DNA of 64,000 nucleotides from Nemophila menziesii (taxonomy: Eukaryota; Streptophyta; Magnoliopsida; Boraginales; Hydrophyllaceae). Below the pieces are notes generated by a model. That model had not been told where the DNA came from and did no database searches. It saw nothing but the letters and a program-made list of their open reading frames with translations. The stretch is from positions 64,542,899 through 64,606,898 of the forward strand of contig JARWIR010000001.1 in the NCBI GenBank assembly GCA_029959085.1. The letters run 5' to 3'. Of the stretch, positions 55,223-64,000 are shown in pieces. The position numbers and the translations under genes were made by a program. The first letter of the stretch is position 1. Each line of letters starts with the position of its first letter.

Positions 55223-55810
55223 TTACTTTTTGTGTTTGAGGTGGTTGCGGTATCCACTCCAAGATGGGGGAAATTTCTCAAGCAAAATGTTGGCTTGAAG
55301 AATTTCACACATCTTCATGCCTTCGGCGATTACCTCCGCGCATAGGTTCTCGTACACACGAAGTTGTTCAGTCATGGGTTTCTGATCCGTAAGTCTAAAG
55401 TTATACCAGTTCCCAGTCACGTACTTTTTCTTACCCGAATCATCAGCCCCATATTTCTTCTCGAGAGTTTCCCATATGACCTTTGCCGACTTCTCTTTGG
55501 CAAGGAGGTCAAAAATGGGATTAGTAACGTGGTTCAACATCCAGCCCCGAGCCATGGTATTAGCTCTTTTGAACCTAGATTCGAGGACAGCACGCCTAGC
55601 TAGCTCTTGTTCAGTATGTGCTCCAATTTCCAAAAGTGGAGGAGCCTCGACTATAGCAAATTCGAGTTCATACTGTTCAAGGCATATCATAATTTTATGC
55701 GCCCAACGCTTATAGTTAGAACCATTAAGGGGTTCCAACTTGTTTGCGTTGAGAAGTGGCTTTGTGTTCAAAGAGGAACCAACAGCCGAAATAGGAAAAG
55801 CCATTTTCAA
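55223..55810 (-). pseudogene. Gag N-terminal domain of copia element J
   Basis: About 195 codons of copia-type Gag (UBN2-like capsid: LNGSNYKRWAHKIMICLEQ, WETLEKKYGADD, LEKFPPSW). Same frame as the downstream polyprotein, separated only by a TAA after LKHKK, so normally one ORF. The likely start is either the ATG at 55810 or the second Met (MAFPIS) at 55804. Confidence 0.85.
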
Positions 55811-56733
55811 AAATAACCGGTGGAAAAGAAAATGAATATCTTTTTAAATTGTTATTAGAAATAACCACCAGTTGTACTAAAGAAAATGGTTTCCGAAAAA
55901 CGAATGAAAAGAAAAAAGTTTTGAAGTAATCTAACTATTACAATAAACTGAAATGCGATTACAAAAATCGAATAACAATTACACGGAAATGCGATTACAA
56001 AAATCGAATAAACATTACACGAAAATATAAACGAAAACACACTTACACGGAAAAGAAAAACAAGTCCTAATCCTCGGTCGTTAAGACCGGTATCTCTAAC
56101 GAAAAACTACTAGCGTAAGTTTAAGTGTATAGAGAGAGGGTGAGGCAGAGTTGGTTTTCTTTCTTGTATTTTTTCGTAGCTGTAGAGAGTGGAATGAGAG
56201 CTCTATATATAGGGGTGAGGAGAGGAATACCCAAGCCTTCAGAAACGTCCCCATTAAGTCCCACGATTCTCTCCTGGAATTGACTTGATTGGGTTGACGT
56301 TTTTGAATGCCTTGTAACCCCCACTTTTTAATTTCCGTAACAGCCATGTTGACCTTTGATATTCCCACGTGTTTGACTTGACAAAGTAACAGCTGCTGAA
56401 TATCCTTTCCCTTTAACGCGTGCGAGATTGGTGGAGATTTGTCTCTATGTTTAAGTTGGGTAGTCAACCACCACTATAAGAGCTGGTACAAAATCCATTT
56501 CATTTTTCATTTTTTGACTCCCCAAACTCCCCGCGCCGTCGCCGGTGCCGGTGCCGGGCCGGGCCGGGCGGGTGGTGGTGCGCGCGTGTGGGCTAGATCA
56601 ATGCCTTGCCATGTGCATGGGTATTGGTTCTTTGGACTAAGTTGATATCACAAAGTATAATAGAAGGTAAAATTCCCTTTGCACCACCGATGTGGGAAAT
56701 GGGAAAAAACCAAATTTCTATCTTTAATATTCA
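55811..56733 (-). repeat. 5' LTR and leader of copia element J, inner boundary unresolved
   Basis: Minus strand: TATA box CTATATATAG at 56203-56212. Upstream is a GC block (56525-56590, CCGGTGCCGGTGCC-type) and the CCCACATCGG motif near the LTR start common in plant copia LTRs. A candidate LTR start is TGAATATT at 56733. A 36-bp direct tandem repeat lies at 55950-55985 and 55986-56021. No tRNA-iMet type primer site (TGGTATCAGAGC) was found. Confidence 0.65.
55950..56021. repeat. Tandem duplication of 36 bp
   Basis: Two adjacent 36-bp units, differing only by AACAATT against AAACATT near the end. They contain GCGATTACAAAAATCG, itself an inverted repeat (CGATT ... AATCG). Confidence 0.9.
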
Positions 56734-56746
56734 AATGTTCCAAAAC

Positions 56747-56897
56747 CGAGCTAGTTGATAAACCCATCTAATGAACGTGCTAAACATAAGAGAATGATGA
56801 AATTGTATAGTTTAAAAAGTGATTAAGGTAATTCTTTGATAAGGTTTTTGTTGCCTTTTAGCTTGCTGCTCATCAATTATACTTATATCTTTTGATT
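56747..56897 (+). mobile_element. Fragment K: scrap of an Athila/Tat 3' non-coding region
   Basis: CTAGTTGATAAACCCATCTAA and the following 140 bases align with D (about 45470-45600) and E (about 39370-39500). It is the host sequence in which copia J inserted; the other side is lost. It ends in a T-run near 56897. Confidence 0.7.
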
Positions 56898-57027
56898 TTT
56901 TTTTTAGATAAGTAAGAAATTACAGATAATTTACATCAAGAATTAGCTTATCCTAATTTGAAGAATTGACCCAATACGTTATCCTGAATTATTTGAATAT
57001 CAAACATATGGGTTTTCAAAGTGACAT
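56898..57027. other. Unclassified AT-rich DNA
   Basis: No gene or recognisable repeat seen between fragment K and the MITE. Confidence 0.5.
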
Positions 57028-57030
57028 TAA

Positions 57031-57262
57031 GTGCCCGTTTGGAAGTGCTTTTTTGGAGAAGCACTTAAAAGTGCTTTTAGCATTTTAAAAGTTTTTTTGA
57101 CTTTGAAAAGCACTTTTTTGAGAAGCACCAAATAGGTGCTTCTGAAAAAAAGCACTTAAAATAATTTTAGATTCCAAAATTATTTTTAATAATTTTTTTA
57201 AATTTTGAATTTTATTCTAAAAGCACTTTTTTACTCCAAAATAAGCACTTCCAAACGGGCCC
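57031..57262. mobile_element. Tourist/Harbinger-like MITE
   Basis: 232 bp with terminal inverted repeats of about 27 bp (GTGCCCGTTTGGAAGTGCTT at one end; the complement of AAGCACTTCCAAACGGGCCC at the other). TAA is duplicated on both sides (57028-57030, 57263-57265). The 3-bp TAA duplication and GGGCCCGTTTGG-like termini fit PIF/Harbinger MITEs. The inside is rich in further AAGCACTT copies in both orientations. No coding sequence. Confidence 0.85.
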
Positions 57263-57564
57263 TAACCATATTGATAGAAGTCTCTTGACGGGAATAAGTT
57301 AAGAAAACAACGTCCAAAAAAAAAAAGAATAAGTTAAGAAAAAGGAAAAAGTATCCCAGTTGGAAACATAACATTAAAGAAACATCAGTAAAGTCATGAT
57401 TTTAACAAAATGTTTTGTCATGGTTGTCTTTATCATATTTGGTCCAAAAGAAAAATAATCATATTTAGTTCATACATTCTAAAATTTTATTCCATATTAA
57501 CTTTATATAGTAAATTAAGTTGTAAACGATTTATCACTAGCAACTGGCCAGTACTGTGAACCTC
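57263..57564. other. Intergenic AT-rich DNA
   Basis: About 300 bp with A-runs and no gene, RNA or classified repeat that I can support. Confidence 0.5.
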
Positions 57565-58035
57565 TTTTCTTTTTTAATTGAAATAAACTTGCATTAAATA
57601 CCTAAAAAATTACAAAAGAGTAACCAATCCCTATAATGTATAAAAACATTTAAAGAAGATTAATTAATTGGGAGGAGGAATTAAACATTTAAAGATCAAA
57701 TAATTTTCCTCTTAATATTTGTTTAACTGCCCAATCAGCTATTCTTTTACTAGTTTTACTAACATATGAGAGCTTAATAGTATGTTTAGTTTTACAAAAA
57801 GATATGAACTTAAACAAATTACAAGTACCGTTAGATAATATAACAATTCTAGAATTAACTTGGTTAAAAATAGTTAGACTATCACTCTCAACTTCCACAG
57901 AACCAAAAGGAAGCTTCAAGACCATCTCACATGCTAAAGTTATTCCTCTAGCTTCGGAAATATATATAATTAGATTGTTTATTACCCCAAAACTTACCAC
58001 AAAAATCAAGTCTCATAATGAGGTGTGGAATTAGA
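57565..58035 (-). pseudogene. 5'-truncated L1 LINE: RNase H end of ORF2 and 3' UTR
   Basis: Minus-strand frame 57689-58009 encodes the C-terminal RVT_3-type RNase H of plant L1 ORF2 (SEARGITLACEMV, VEVESDS, SKRIADWAVKQ). A short 3' UTR follows, ending in AATTAAAAAAG near 57573. Comparable to the end of LINE 1 (17460-17795). The endonuclease and RT are missing, as usual for 5'-truncated copies. No target duplication could be found. Confidence 0.8.
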
Positions 58036-58834
58036 TTGGAAATTAATTTTTATTTGCGACAAAATCCAATCTAGTGATTTCTTGTCTAGTCTCGGATATC
58101 TTATTACATTTAGAGTTTTTATGTGTTAATTGTCTACCTCTTAGGTACTTGGATGATACAAGACCCCAAGATTAAGAGGAGAAGTAAAAAAATCCAAGGT
58201 CAATCACAAGTCAAGGTGTGAAAAGATCAAAAAATCAGTTTAGAAGGTCAAGTAGATTTACCGAGAAAACTTTGAAGTCAACTTGAGAGAGTCACCACAT
58301 ATTCAGGGAGGTCACCACGTTCCTATTAGTTGGGAGTGTGTGAGTGGTGACTGATTTCAATTTAGAGTTGATATAACAAAGTTGTGATATTGCTTCTACG
58401 GTGACTTGAACCAGTCGAGATTTATCAAAAATATATTTTCATTTGGGAAGTATGGAACCCATTTGGGTTGTCAAAGCTAAATGGGTCCCAAACTTCCCAA
58501 AAACATTTTCCATACCTAATATATACTATTTTTCAATAAAAATAATAGTAACACAATTTTGGAGAGCTTCACTCGTTTGGAGAAGAAGAACGACAAGGGT
58601 TTTCACCATTCCACCTCGTTCTATCATCTCATTTCATTAATTTTTGGTGTAAAGCTTCATACTTTTCCGTTTAGATATTAACATTGACTCTTTTGTTCAT
58701 TGTAATGCAGTATTTATTATGAAGTAAACCATTATAAACTTGATAAACGCTCAATGTATGGCCCCTAGCTTTTGGATAATGACGTTTTATCATGTGTTGG
58801 ATTATTACATTGAAATGAATTGGATATTCTGCAG

Positions 58835-58837
<3 letters not shown>
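58036..58837. other. Unclassified region, possibly an old LTR, with an imperfect hairpin
   Basis: No gene. A stretch near 58120-58210 loosely resembles the U3 of D-type LTRs (CTTAGGTACTTGG, GAGGAGAAGT), too weak to claim. An imperfect inverted repeat (TTTGGGAAGT ... ACTTCCCAAA, 58442-58502) stands out. Confidence 0.35.

Positions 58838-58915
<78 letters not shown>
58838..58915. repeat. Long (TA)n microsatellite
   Basis: 78 bases of uninterrupted AT dinucleotide. The I-Y repeat ORFs on both strands are artefacts. Confidence 0.98.
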
Positions 58916-58918
<3 letters not shown>

Positions 58919-59484
58919 TCCCTTACCTTGGACGAGTATTGGATTTGGTGAGAGACCCCTAACTCAAGGTTTTGCCGTCTTGAAAAAATTAGCACTAATC
59001 TAAGGTCTCAAGTCCCGAAAATTCATAGGAGCAACCAAGTAATAATCCCAAAAAAATGTACAACAAGTCTCATAAAATCTTACCTAAGAAATAATCAATA
59101 CCTATAATATTAATACACATAAACATGTTAAAGTTGGAGAAAGAGCCACTATTGAGGAAGAGCCAAGTCAATGAGAGTCAACTCACTAAAAAAATCCTCT
59201 CTACCCATTCATCCACTAAATTTTATTCCACCTTTCCTCTTTCATCCATACACCTCTTTTTAGCCTTTTTTCACATTTTTTGCTTCCTTTTTTTCTGATT
59301 TGGTGTAATTTCTGGAATTTCCTGGGATCCAACAACTTTTCTATTTCTTTATTCCTAAAATTTCACACCCCACTCATTCTCTCTCCTACTCACACTCACC
59401 CCATTCATCACCGATTATCTTTCACCTTCATTTTTCTTTTCCTTTTACTTTTTTTCACTTTCATTGCTGAGTTGATCTGTTAAG

Positions 59485-60692
59485 ATGACGAAAATGTTGA
59501 ATTCATCAAAGTTAAACAAAGTTACTACCGGATCCACTAAACAACCGAAATCGAAGACAAAATACAGAGATATTACAAAAGAAATAATGTCGCCGAGCTT
59601 AGATCTACTGGGTACACCAGAATCTTATAAAAGCGATTAAGAAGTGAACAAGGATAGTCACATAATGAGCGATTCGAAGAGTTATGATGAAGAAACTCAA
59701 GTTACGGCTAAGGTTGAGGTTGAATCAAAAGGAGATTCTAAAGGAGTACCATGGTCGAACTTATTTGACGGATATGCAAATCAAACTATGAAACTTGAGC
59801 ATCATGTACCAGTTAGAATTGAAGGAAAAAAAGTAATTAAACCGCCTAAGGATGTGCTCGATGAAGGTTCATATCAATGGGTTAATTGCCTTATCGAGAA
59901 ATTTATAGATTCTCCTCCTCCTTTATTTGCGATAGAAAACTTTGTCCGTTATCAATGGAGTAAGTTAGGAAAGTTTGAAATTAAATCTAATATGAAAGGC
60001 AGTGTGGTCTTCAAGTTCGAGAATCAGCAGAATTACAGCAAAGCGCTTGAACAGGTGTGGCACATAAATGGTAAACCTCTGCTTCTCAGACAATAAAGGC
60101 AGGTATGAAGTTTGATAAGATTGATGTATCTAGAATTCCGATTTGGGTTAAATTGATAAATGTCCCTATGAATCTTTGGACTCAAAGAGGGTTAGGGTAT
60201 GTTGCTAGTGGTGTAGGAATTCCTATACAAATGGACACTATTATTGAATCAAAAACAAGATTGGGTTATGCTCGTGTTTGTGTAGAAGTAGATATAAAAG
60301 AATATTTGCCTGAAAATATATATGTTGACATTGGATTAGAGGAGTTGCAAGTGGTTAAAGTGGATTATGAATGGAAACCAATAGTCTATAAGAAATGACG
60401 TAAGTTGGGTCATGTTGAGAGGAAATGTGGAAATATTCAGAAAGTTTGGGTACCTAAAACAACAACTGAACCTGTAAAAAAAGTTGACAAGGGAAAGAAG
60501 ATTGTGGAAGAATGGAGTATAATCAGAAGCAATAAGAAAAGTGAGTATAGAAAAGGGGAAACAAGTTCTATAGTTACAACAAATAAATATGATAATCTGC
60601 AGAATACAGAAGGGAATGAGATTGATCAAGATGTTACAGTATTTATCAATCATAATGGGGAAGAAGAAATAACTAGACCTTCCAATATATGA
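59485..60692 (+). pseudogene. LINE 2 ORF1, broken
   Basis: Starts at ATG 59485, with an in-frame TAA at 59638, a frameshift near 60096 and a TGA at 60396-60398. DUF4283 pattern (VRYQWSKLGKFEIKSN, IPIWVKLINVP) spans about 59900-60390. The zinc knuckle is destroyed: the position of its first Cys reads Tyr and that of its second is TGA, leaving RKLGHVERKC. Confidence 0.82.
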
Positions 60693-63600
60693 ATATATCA
60701 GTTTGGAATGTAAGAGGTTTTAATAACCTCTTAAGACAATTAGATGTGAAGGAGTTTATAGTTAGTAATAATGTGAGAGTAATTGGGCTATTGGAAACAA
60801 AAGTCAAATTAAATAATTAATCCACTATAATAAGTGCTCATTTATCTCATATAGAAATGATGCACAATTATAATAAAGATGATAATGGAAGGATTTGGAT
60901 ACTATGGGACAAGAGATTTGCAAATGTTAGTCTTGTTTATCAAACCTCTCAAGTTATTCTTATTGAATTAAAGGTAACTGACAGTAATGAGAAATTTTAC
61001 ATAGTAATGGTGTATGCTAGTAATGATGTGGGAGATAGAAGAGAACTATGTAAAGACATGGTAATGTGGAGTAATAAGTATGACAAGGAAAAGCTTTGCA
61101 TCATGGGATATTTTAATGAAATACTTAGTATTAAAGATAGACTTAACTGTACTGTCTTGATAAAGGTGCCTTAGAATTTATAGATTGTGTTGATGATGCC
61201 AATTTATATGAACACAATTATGGAGGGCAATTCTATACTTGGACCGATAAAAATATAAGTGATCAAATTCGCGCTAGAAAAATTGACAGTGTATTTATTA
61301 ATACAAAGTGGCTAGATATGATTGCTTCAAGTGTTATTATACATCAACCTTCGACATCAGATCATTGCGCTATTAAGATGAATATAGGAGGAGCTAAAAA
61401 GTTTTATCCAACTCAATTCAAGTTCTTTAATGTGTGGGCTGCACATGAGAAGTATGTTGAAACTGTTAAGAAGGCCTGGGATATAGAATTTGAAGGAAAT
61501 GAAATGTTTAAGTTGTGTATGCGTCAGAAAAATACAAAGATTGCTCTTAAGAAGTTCAACAATACATATTTTAGAAGAAATTCAAGTGAAATTGAATTAA
61601 TTAAAGTCCAACTCAGTATAGTTCAACTAAAAATTATGAGTGGGGATACTGATCTTTGTACTCTTAATGAAGAAAAGTTTCTTAGTCAAGATTTAGAGAA
61701 GGCCGTGATTGCGCAACACAATATTCTTAAGCAGAAGGCTAAGTGCATATTCAACAATGATATGGACTGTAAATCAGCATATTTTATAAAGTAATAAAGG
61801 GTAGAGCTGCAAAAAATAATATCTCTATTCTTATCAATGATTCAGGTCATACAATTACTGATCCCAATCTTATTAAAGAAGAATTTGTGAAAATTTATAA
61901 GCAACTTTTGGGTACTAAAGATGAACATGAAGAGATCTGCTCAAGTTTTATTATCAAGAAGGTAATAGGCTCGCAATTTAATGAAGATAAAAAAGTTGCT
62001 CTTATTGGACCTGTAACTAATATAGAAATTAAAGAGGCTTTGTTTTCCATTAATGAAAACAAAATTCCTGGCCCAGATGGTCTTAATTCAGCTTTCTACA
62101 AAAAATCTTGGAGTATAGTTGGTTAAGATTTCACAAATGCAATCAAACAATGCATGAACAATGGTAAATTACTCACTCAAATAAATGCTACAAATATAAT
62201 TTTAATTCCAAAGGAGAAGAAGCCTTCAAGTGTGAAGAAATTAAGACCAATTTCATGCATCAACACAACTTATAAAACTATTTCAAGTGTCATCTGTAAA
62301 AGGTTAAAAAAGGTACTCAACTCAATTATCTCTCTAAACCAAGCAGCGTATGATGGAAATAGATATATTAGTGATAATATCTTGGTTGCGCAAGAAATTG
62401 TACTAGGGTATGATAAAAAAAAGCTCAGGCCCTAAGTGCACTATAAACCTTGATTTACAAAAAGCGTATGACAATGTTAACTGGACGTTTTTAATGAACA
62501 CTTTAGAAGCTTTTAACTTCCATAAGGAATTTATAGAGTGGATTAAAATGTGTGTTTGTTCCCCCACATATTATGTGTGTATTAATGACGAGGCGTGTGG
62601 ATTTTTCAAGGGAAAGAGAGGGTTGAGACAGGGAGACCCTCTCTCTCTCCCTATCTTTTTGCAATATGTATGGAGGTATTTACGGGTTTATTTAATCATA
62701 TGGCAAGGAAAAACAGTTTTGACTATCATCATAGGTGCGAGGAAATGAAGATTAATCATATTATATTTGCTGATGATTTGCTAATCTTTCTCAAAGCTAA
62801 TATCAAGTCAGCAAATGAAGTCAAGAATGGTCTGAATTTATTTACGAGAATGTCTAGATTAAGTATAAATTACCAAAAAAGCGAGTAGTACAGAGCATAG
62901 TATTCAGGTAAAGATTTATGAGCTTCTTAATATTAAAATTGGACATTTACCTGCAAGATATTTAGGTGTGCCTCTAAATTCTCATAAACTGAGTGTTGAT
63001 GATGGAAATAAATTAATTGATAAAATTTATAGTAGCATTAATCAATGCAGCTCCAAACTTCTATCTTATGCTGGAAGGGTTGAGTTAATTAAGTGTGTAC
63101 TTATAAGAAAATCTTGTTCGGTTGTCGCGTTTTTCTTCTTCCAAAACAGGTGATATACAGACTTAGTCAAATCATTTATAGTTTTTTATGGAAAGGAAAT
63201 TCTAAGGGTGCACATGGTGCTACAATAGCCTGGGATAAAGTTTGTGTAAACAAAAAAAATGGAGGTTTGGGAATTCCTAGAATTGAGAATTTGAATCTTG
63301 TTTGTGTATTATTCACTTTCTGGAGAATGTATGCTCAGAAAAAGAATTTATGGAGTAAATGGGTTAAATGTAATATTGTTAAAGATAGGTGTATATGGAG
63401 CTTAGAGGAAAAACAATCTCAATCCTGGATTTCGAAAAAATTAATGAAAGTAAGAAAGATTGCCTATAAGTTTATATATCATAAAGTTAACAATGGTAAA
63501 GATACTTTTATTATATGAGATAGATGGATTGAAGGTTCTAGTGTGCAGGAAATGCTTGGTATTGAGTTAGAGAAAAATAATATAAACAGTAATAAAACTG

Positions 63601-64000
63601 TTGATGCTTGTTATGGGAGAAATAGGTGGAGGTTTCCACCTTGTATTGGGAAAAATCTTCCCAAACTAAATGAATATGAACTAAATGGAAGAAGTGATAT
63701 AAAGGTGTGGAGCGAGAATACGAAAATGAGTTTTTCCTTCAAGAAAATTCTTGCGAAAATTACCTCAGAGGAGAATACAGTTAAAGTGTACTGGTATAAT
63801 TTGATATGGGCTAAAAAACACACCAAGATGTGCTTTCATTGTGTGGCTTGCTATACAAGATATGCTAAGTACAAAATAGAGAATGATTGAATGGGGAAGT
63901 ACATTTAATCCTTTGTGTTGCTTTTGCAAAGCTGGTTCTGAAGAGTGTATTCACCTATTTTTTGGGTGTTCTTTTACGAGACGAATATTGAGGAAAATCC
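60689..64000 (+). pseudogene. LINE 2 ORF2: endonuclease, RT and zf-RVT, broken
   Basis: Starts ATG 60689 (MNISVWNVRGF). Endonuclease motifs: LLETK and IMGYFNE (usual GDFN Asp position replaced by Tyr), then SDHCAIK. RT: PGPDGLNSAFYKKSW (about 62070), LIPKEKKP, INLDLQKAYDNVNW, GLRQGDPLSL, catalytic FADDLLIF (about 62768). zf-RVT begins near 63930 (CCFCKAG). Stops and frame changes occur near 60820, 61172, 61795, 62125, 62435, 62650, 62888 and 63518. The RNase H would lie beyond the window. Confidence 0.85.

Larger units (their letters stand above)
53040..56733 (-). mobile_element. Element J: Ty1/copia retrotransposon, truncated in RT
   Basis: Minus strand: LTR and leader, gag, zinc knuckle, protease, integrase and the first 50 or so residues of RT, in the order that defines Ty1/copia (integrase before RT). 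The rest of RT, RNase H and the 3' LTR are lost at the junction with element I. The right flank matches the 3' non-coding region of D/E-type elements, so J inserted there (fragment K). Lineage not assigned. Confidence 0.9.
59150..64000 (+). mobile_element. LINE 2: degenerate plant L1-type element, 3' end beyond window
   Basis: CT-rich 5' UTR, DUF4283-type ORF1 and an ORF2 with endonuclease, RT and zf-RVT. As in LINE 1, the ORFs overlap by ATGA (60689-60692). Many stops and frameshifts make it older than LINE 1. The 5' boundary is approximate, since no target duplication can be tested without the 3' end. Confidence 0.88.

Noticed and set aside
56439..56645. 68-codon ORF with Gly/Arg-rich part
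   Set aside because: Created by the GC block in the copia LTR.
58671..59003. ORFs of repeated Ile-Tyr on both strands (also 27612-27803)
   Set aside because: Translations of (TA)n microsatellites.

Overview
The window is plant nuclear heterochromatin-like DNA. It is AT-rich, I can defend no cellular gene in it, and nearly every base belongs to layered retrotransposons. A higher plant, probably a eudicot, is indicated by Athila/Tat-type Ty3/gypsy elements with a tRNA-Asp-like primer-binding site (TGGCGCCGCTGCCGGGGA), plant L1 LINEs with DUF4283-type ORF1 and a C-terminal RNase H, a Ty1/copia element, a Tourist/Harbinger-like MITE, an Au-SINE-like remnant and a plastid-DNA insertion. The species cannot be named from this.

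Left block (1-28353), all minus strand. Element A (1-2440, 5' end only) sits inside the 3' LTR of element B (2441-19532). B carries gag, protease, RT, RNase H and integrase, all broken. B's 5' LTR holds a full-length L1 LINE (11914-17841, 8-bp target duplication) and a short poly(A) retroposon (19182-19367). B itself interrupts the 3' ORF of a related element C (19533-28353). C's 5' LTR contains a composite plastid insertion: part of the 23S rRNA gene followed by part of rps3.

Middle block (28354-48807). After about 570 bp of unclassified DNA there is an old LTR, G, split by plus-strand element D (29129-48371). D is split by full-length element E (32191-42077, LTRs of 1525 and 1526 bp, TSD ATAGC) and by solo LTR F (43881-45407, TSD GATAG). 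D and E are non-autonomous: RT, RNase H and the integrase core are missing, and the remaining reading frame runs straight into an integrase C-terminal-like domain. E keeps one intact gene, a 397-codon 3' ORF.

Right block (48741-64000). An Au-SINE-like fragment and a truncated LTR (H) abut gag-only element I (minus), which lies next to a truncated copia element J (minus). J in turn lies in a scrap of another Athila 3' region (K). A MITE, a 5'-truncated LINE, a long (TA)n tract and a second degenerate L1 LINE running off the window end complete it.

The most interesting content is a shared 3' module in elements B, C, D, E and (in part) I. It consists of two small hairpins just after the pol stop, an array of paired GC-rich palindromes whose sequence differs from element to element, a TATA box, a PPT-like GAGTTGGGG tract just before an accessory ORF, and, where visible, a GGA-loop hairpin immediately upstream of the true polypurine tract. 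Several stems show compensatory changes between copies. All LTR starts but one also carry an inverted copy of their own tip about 36 bp inside.
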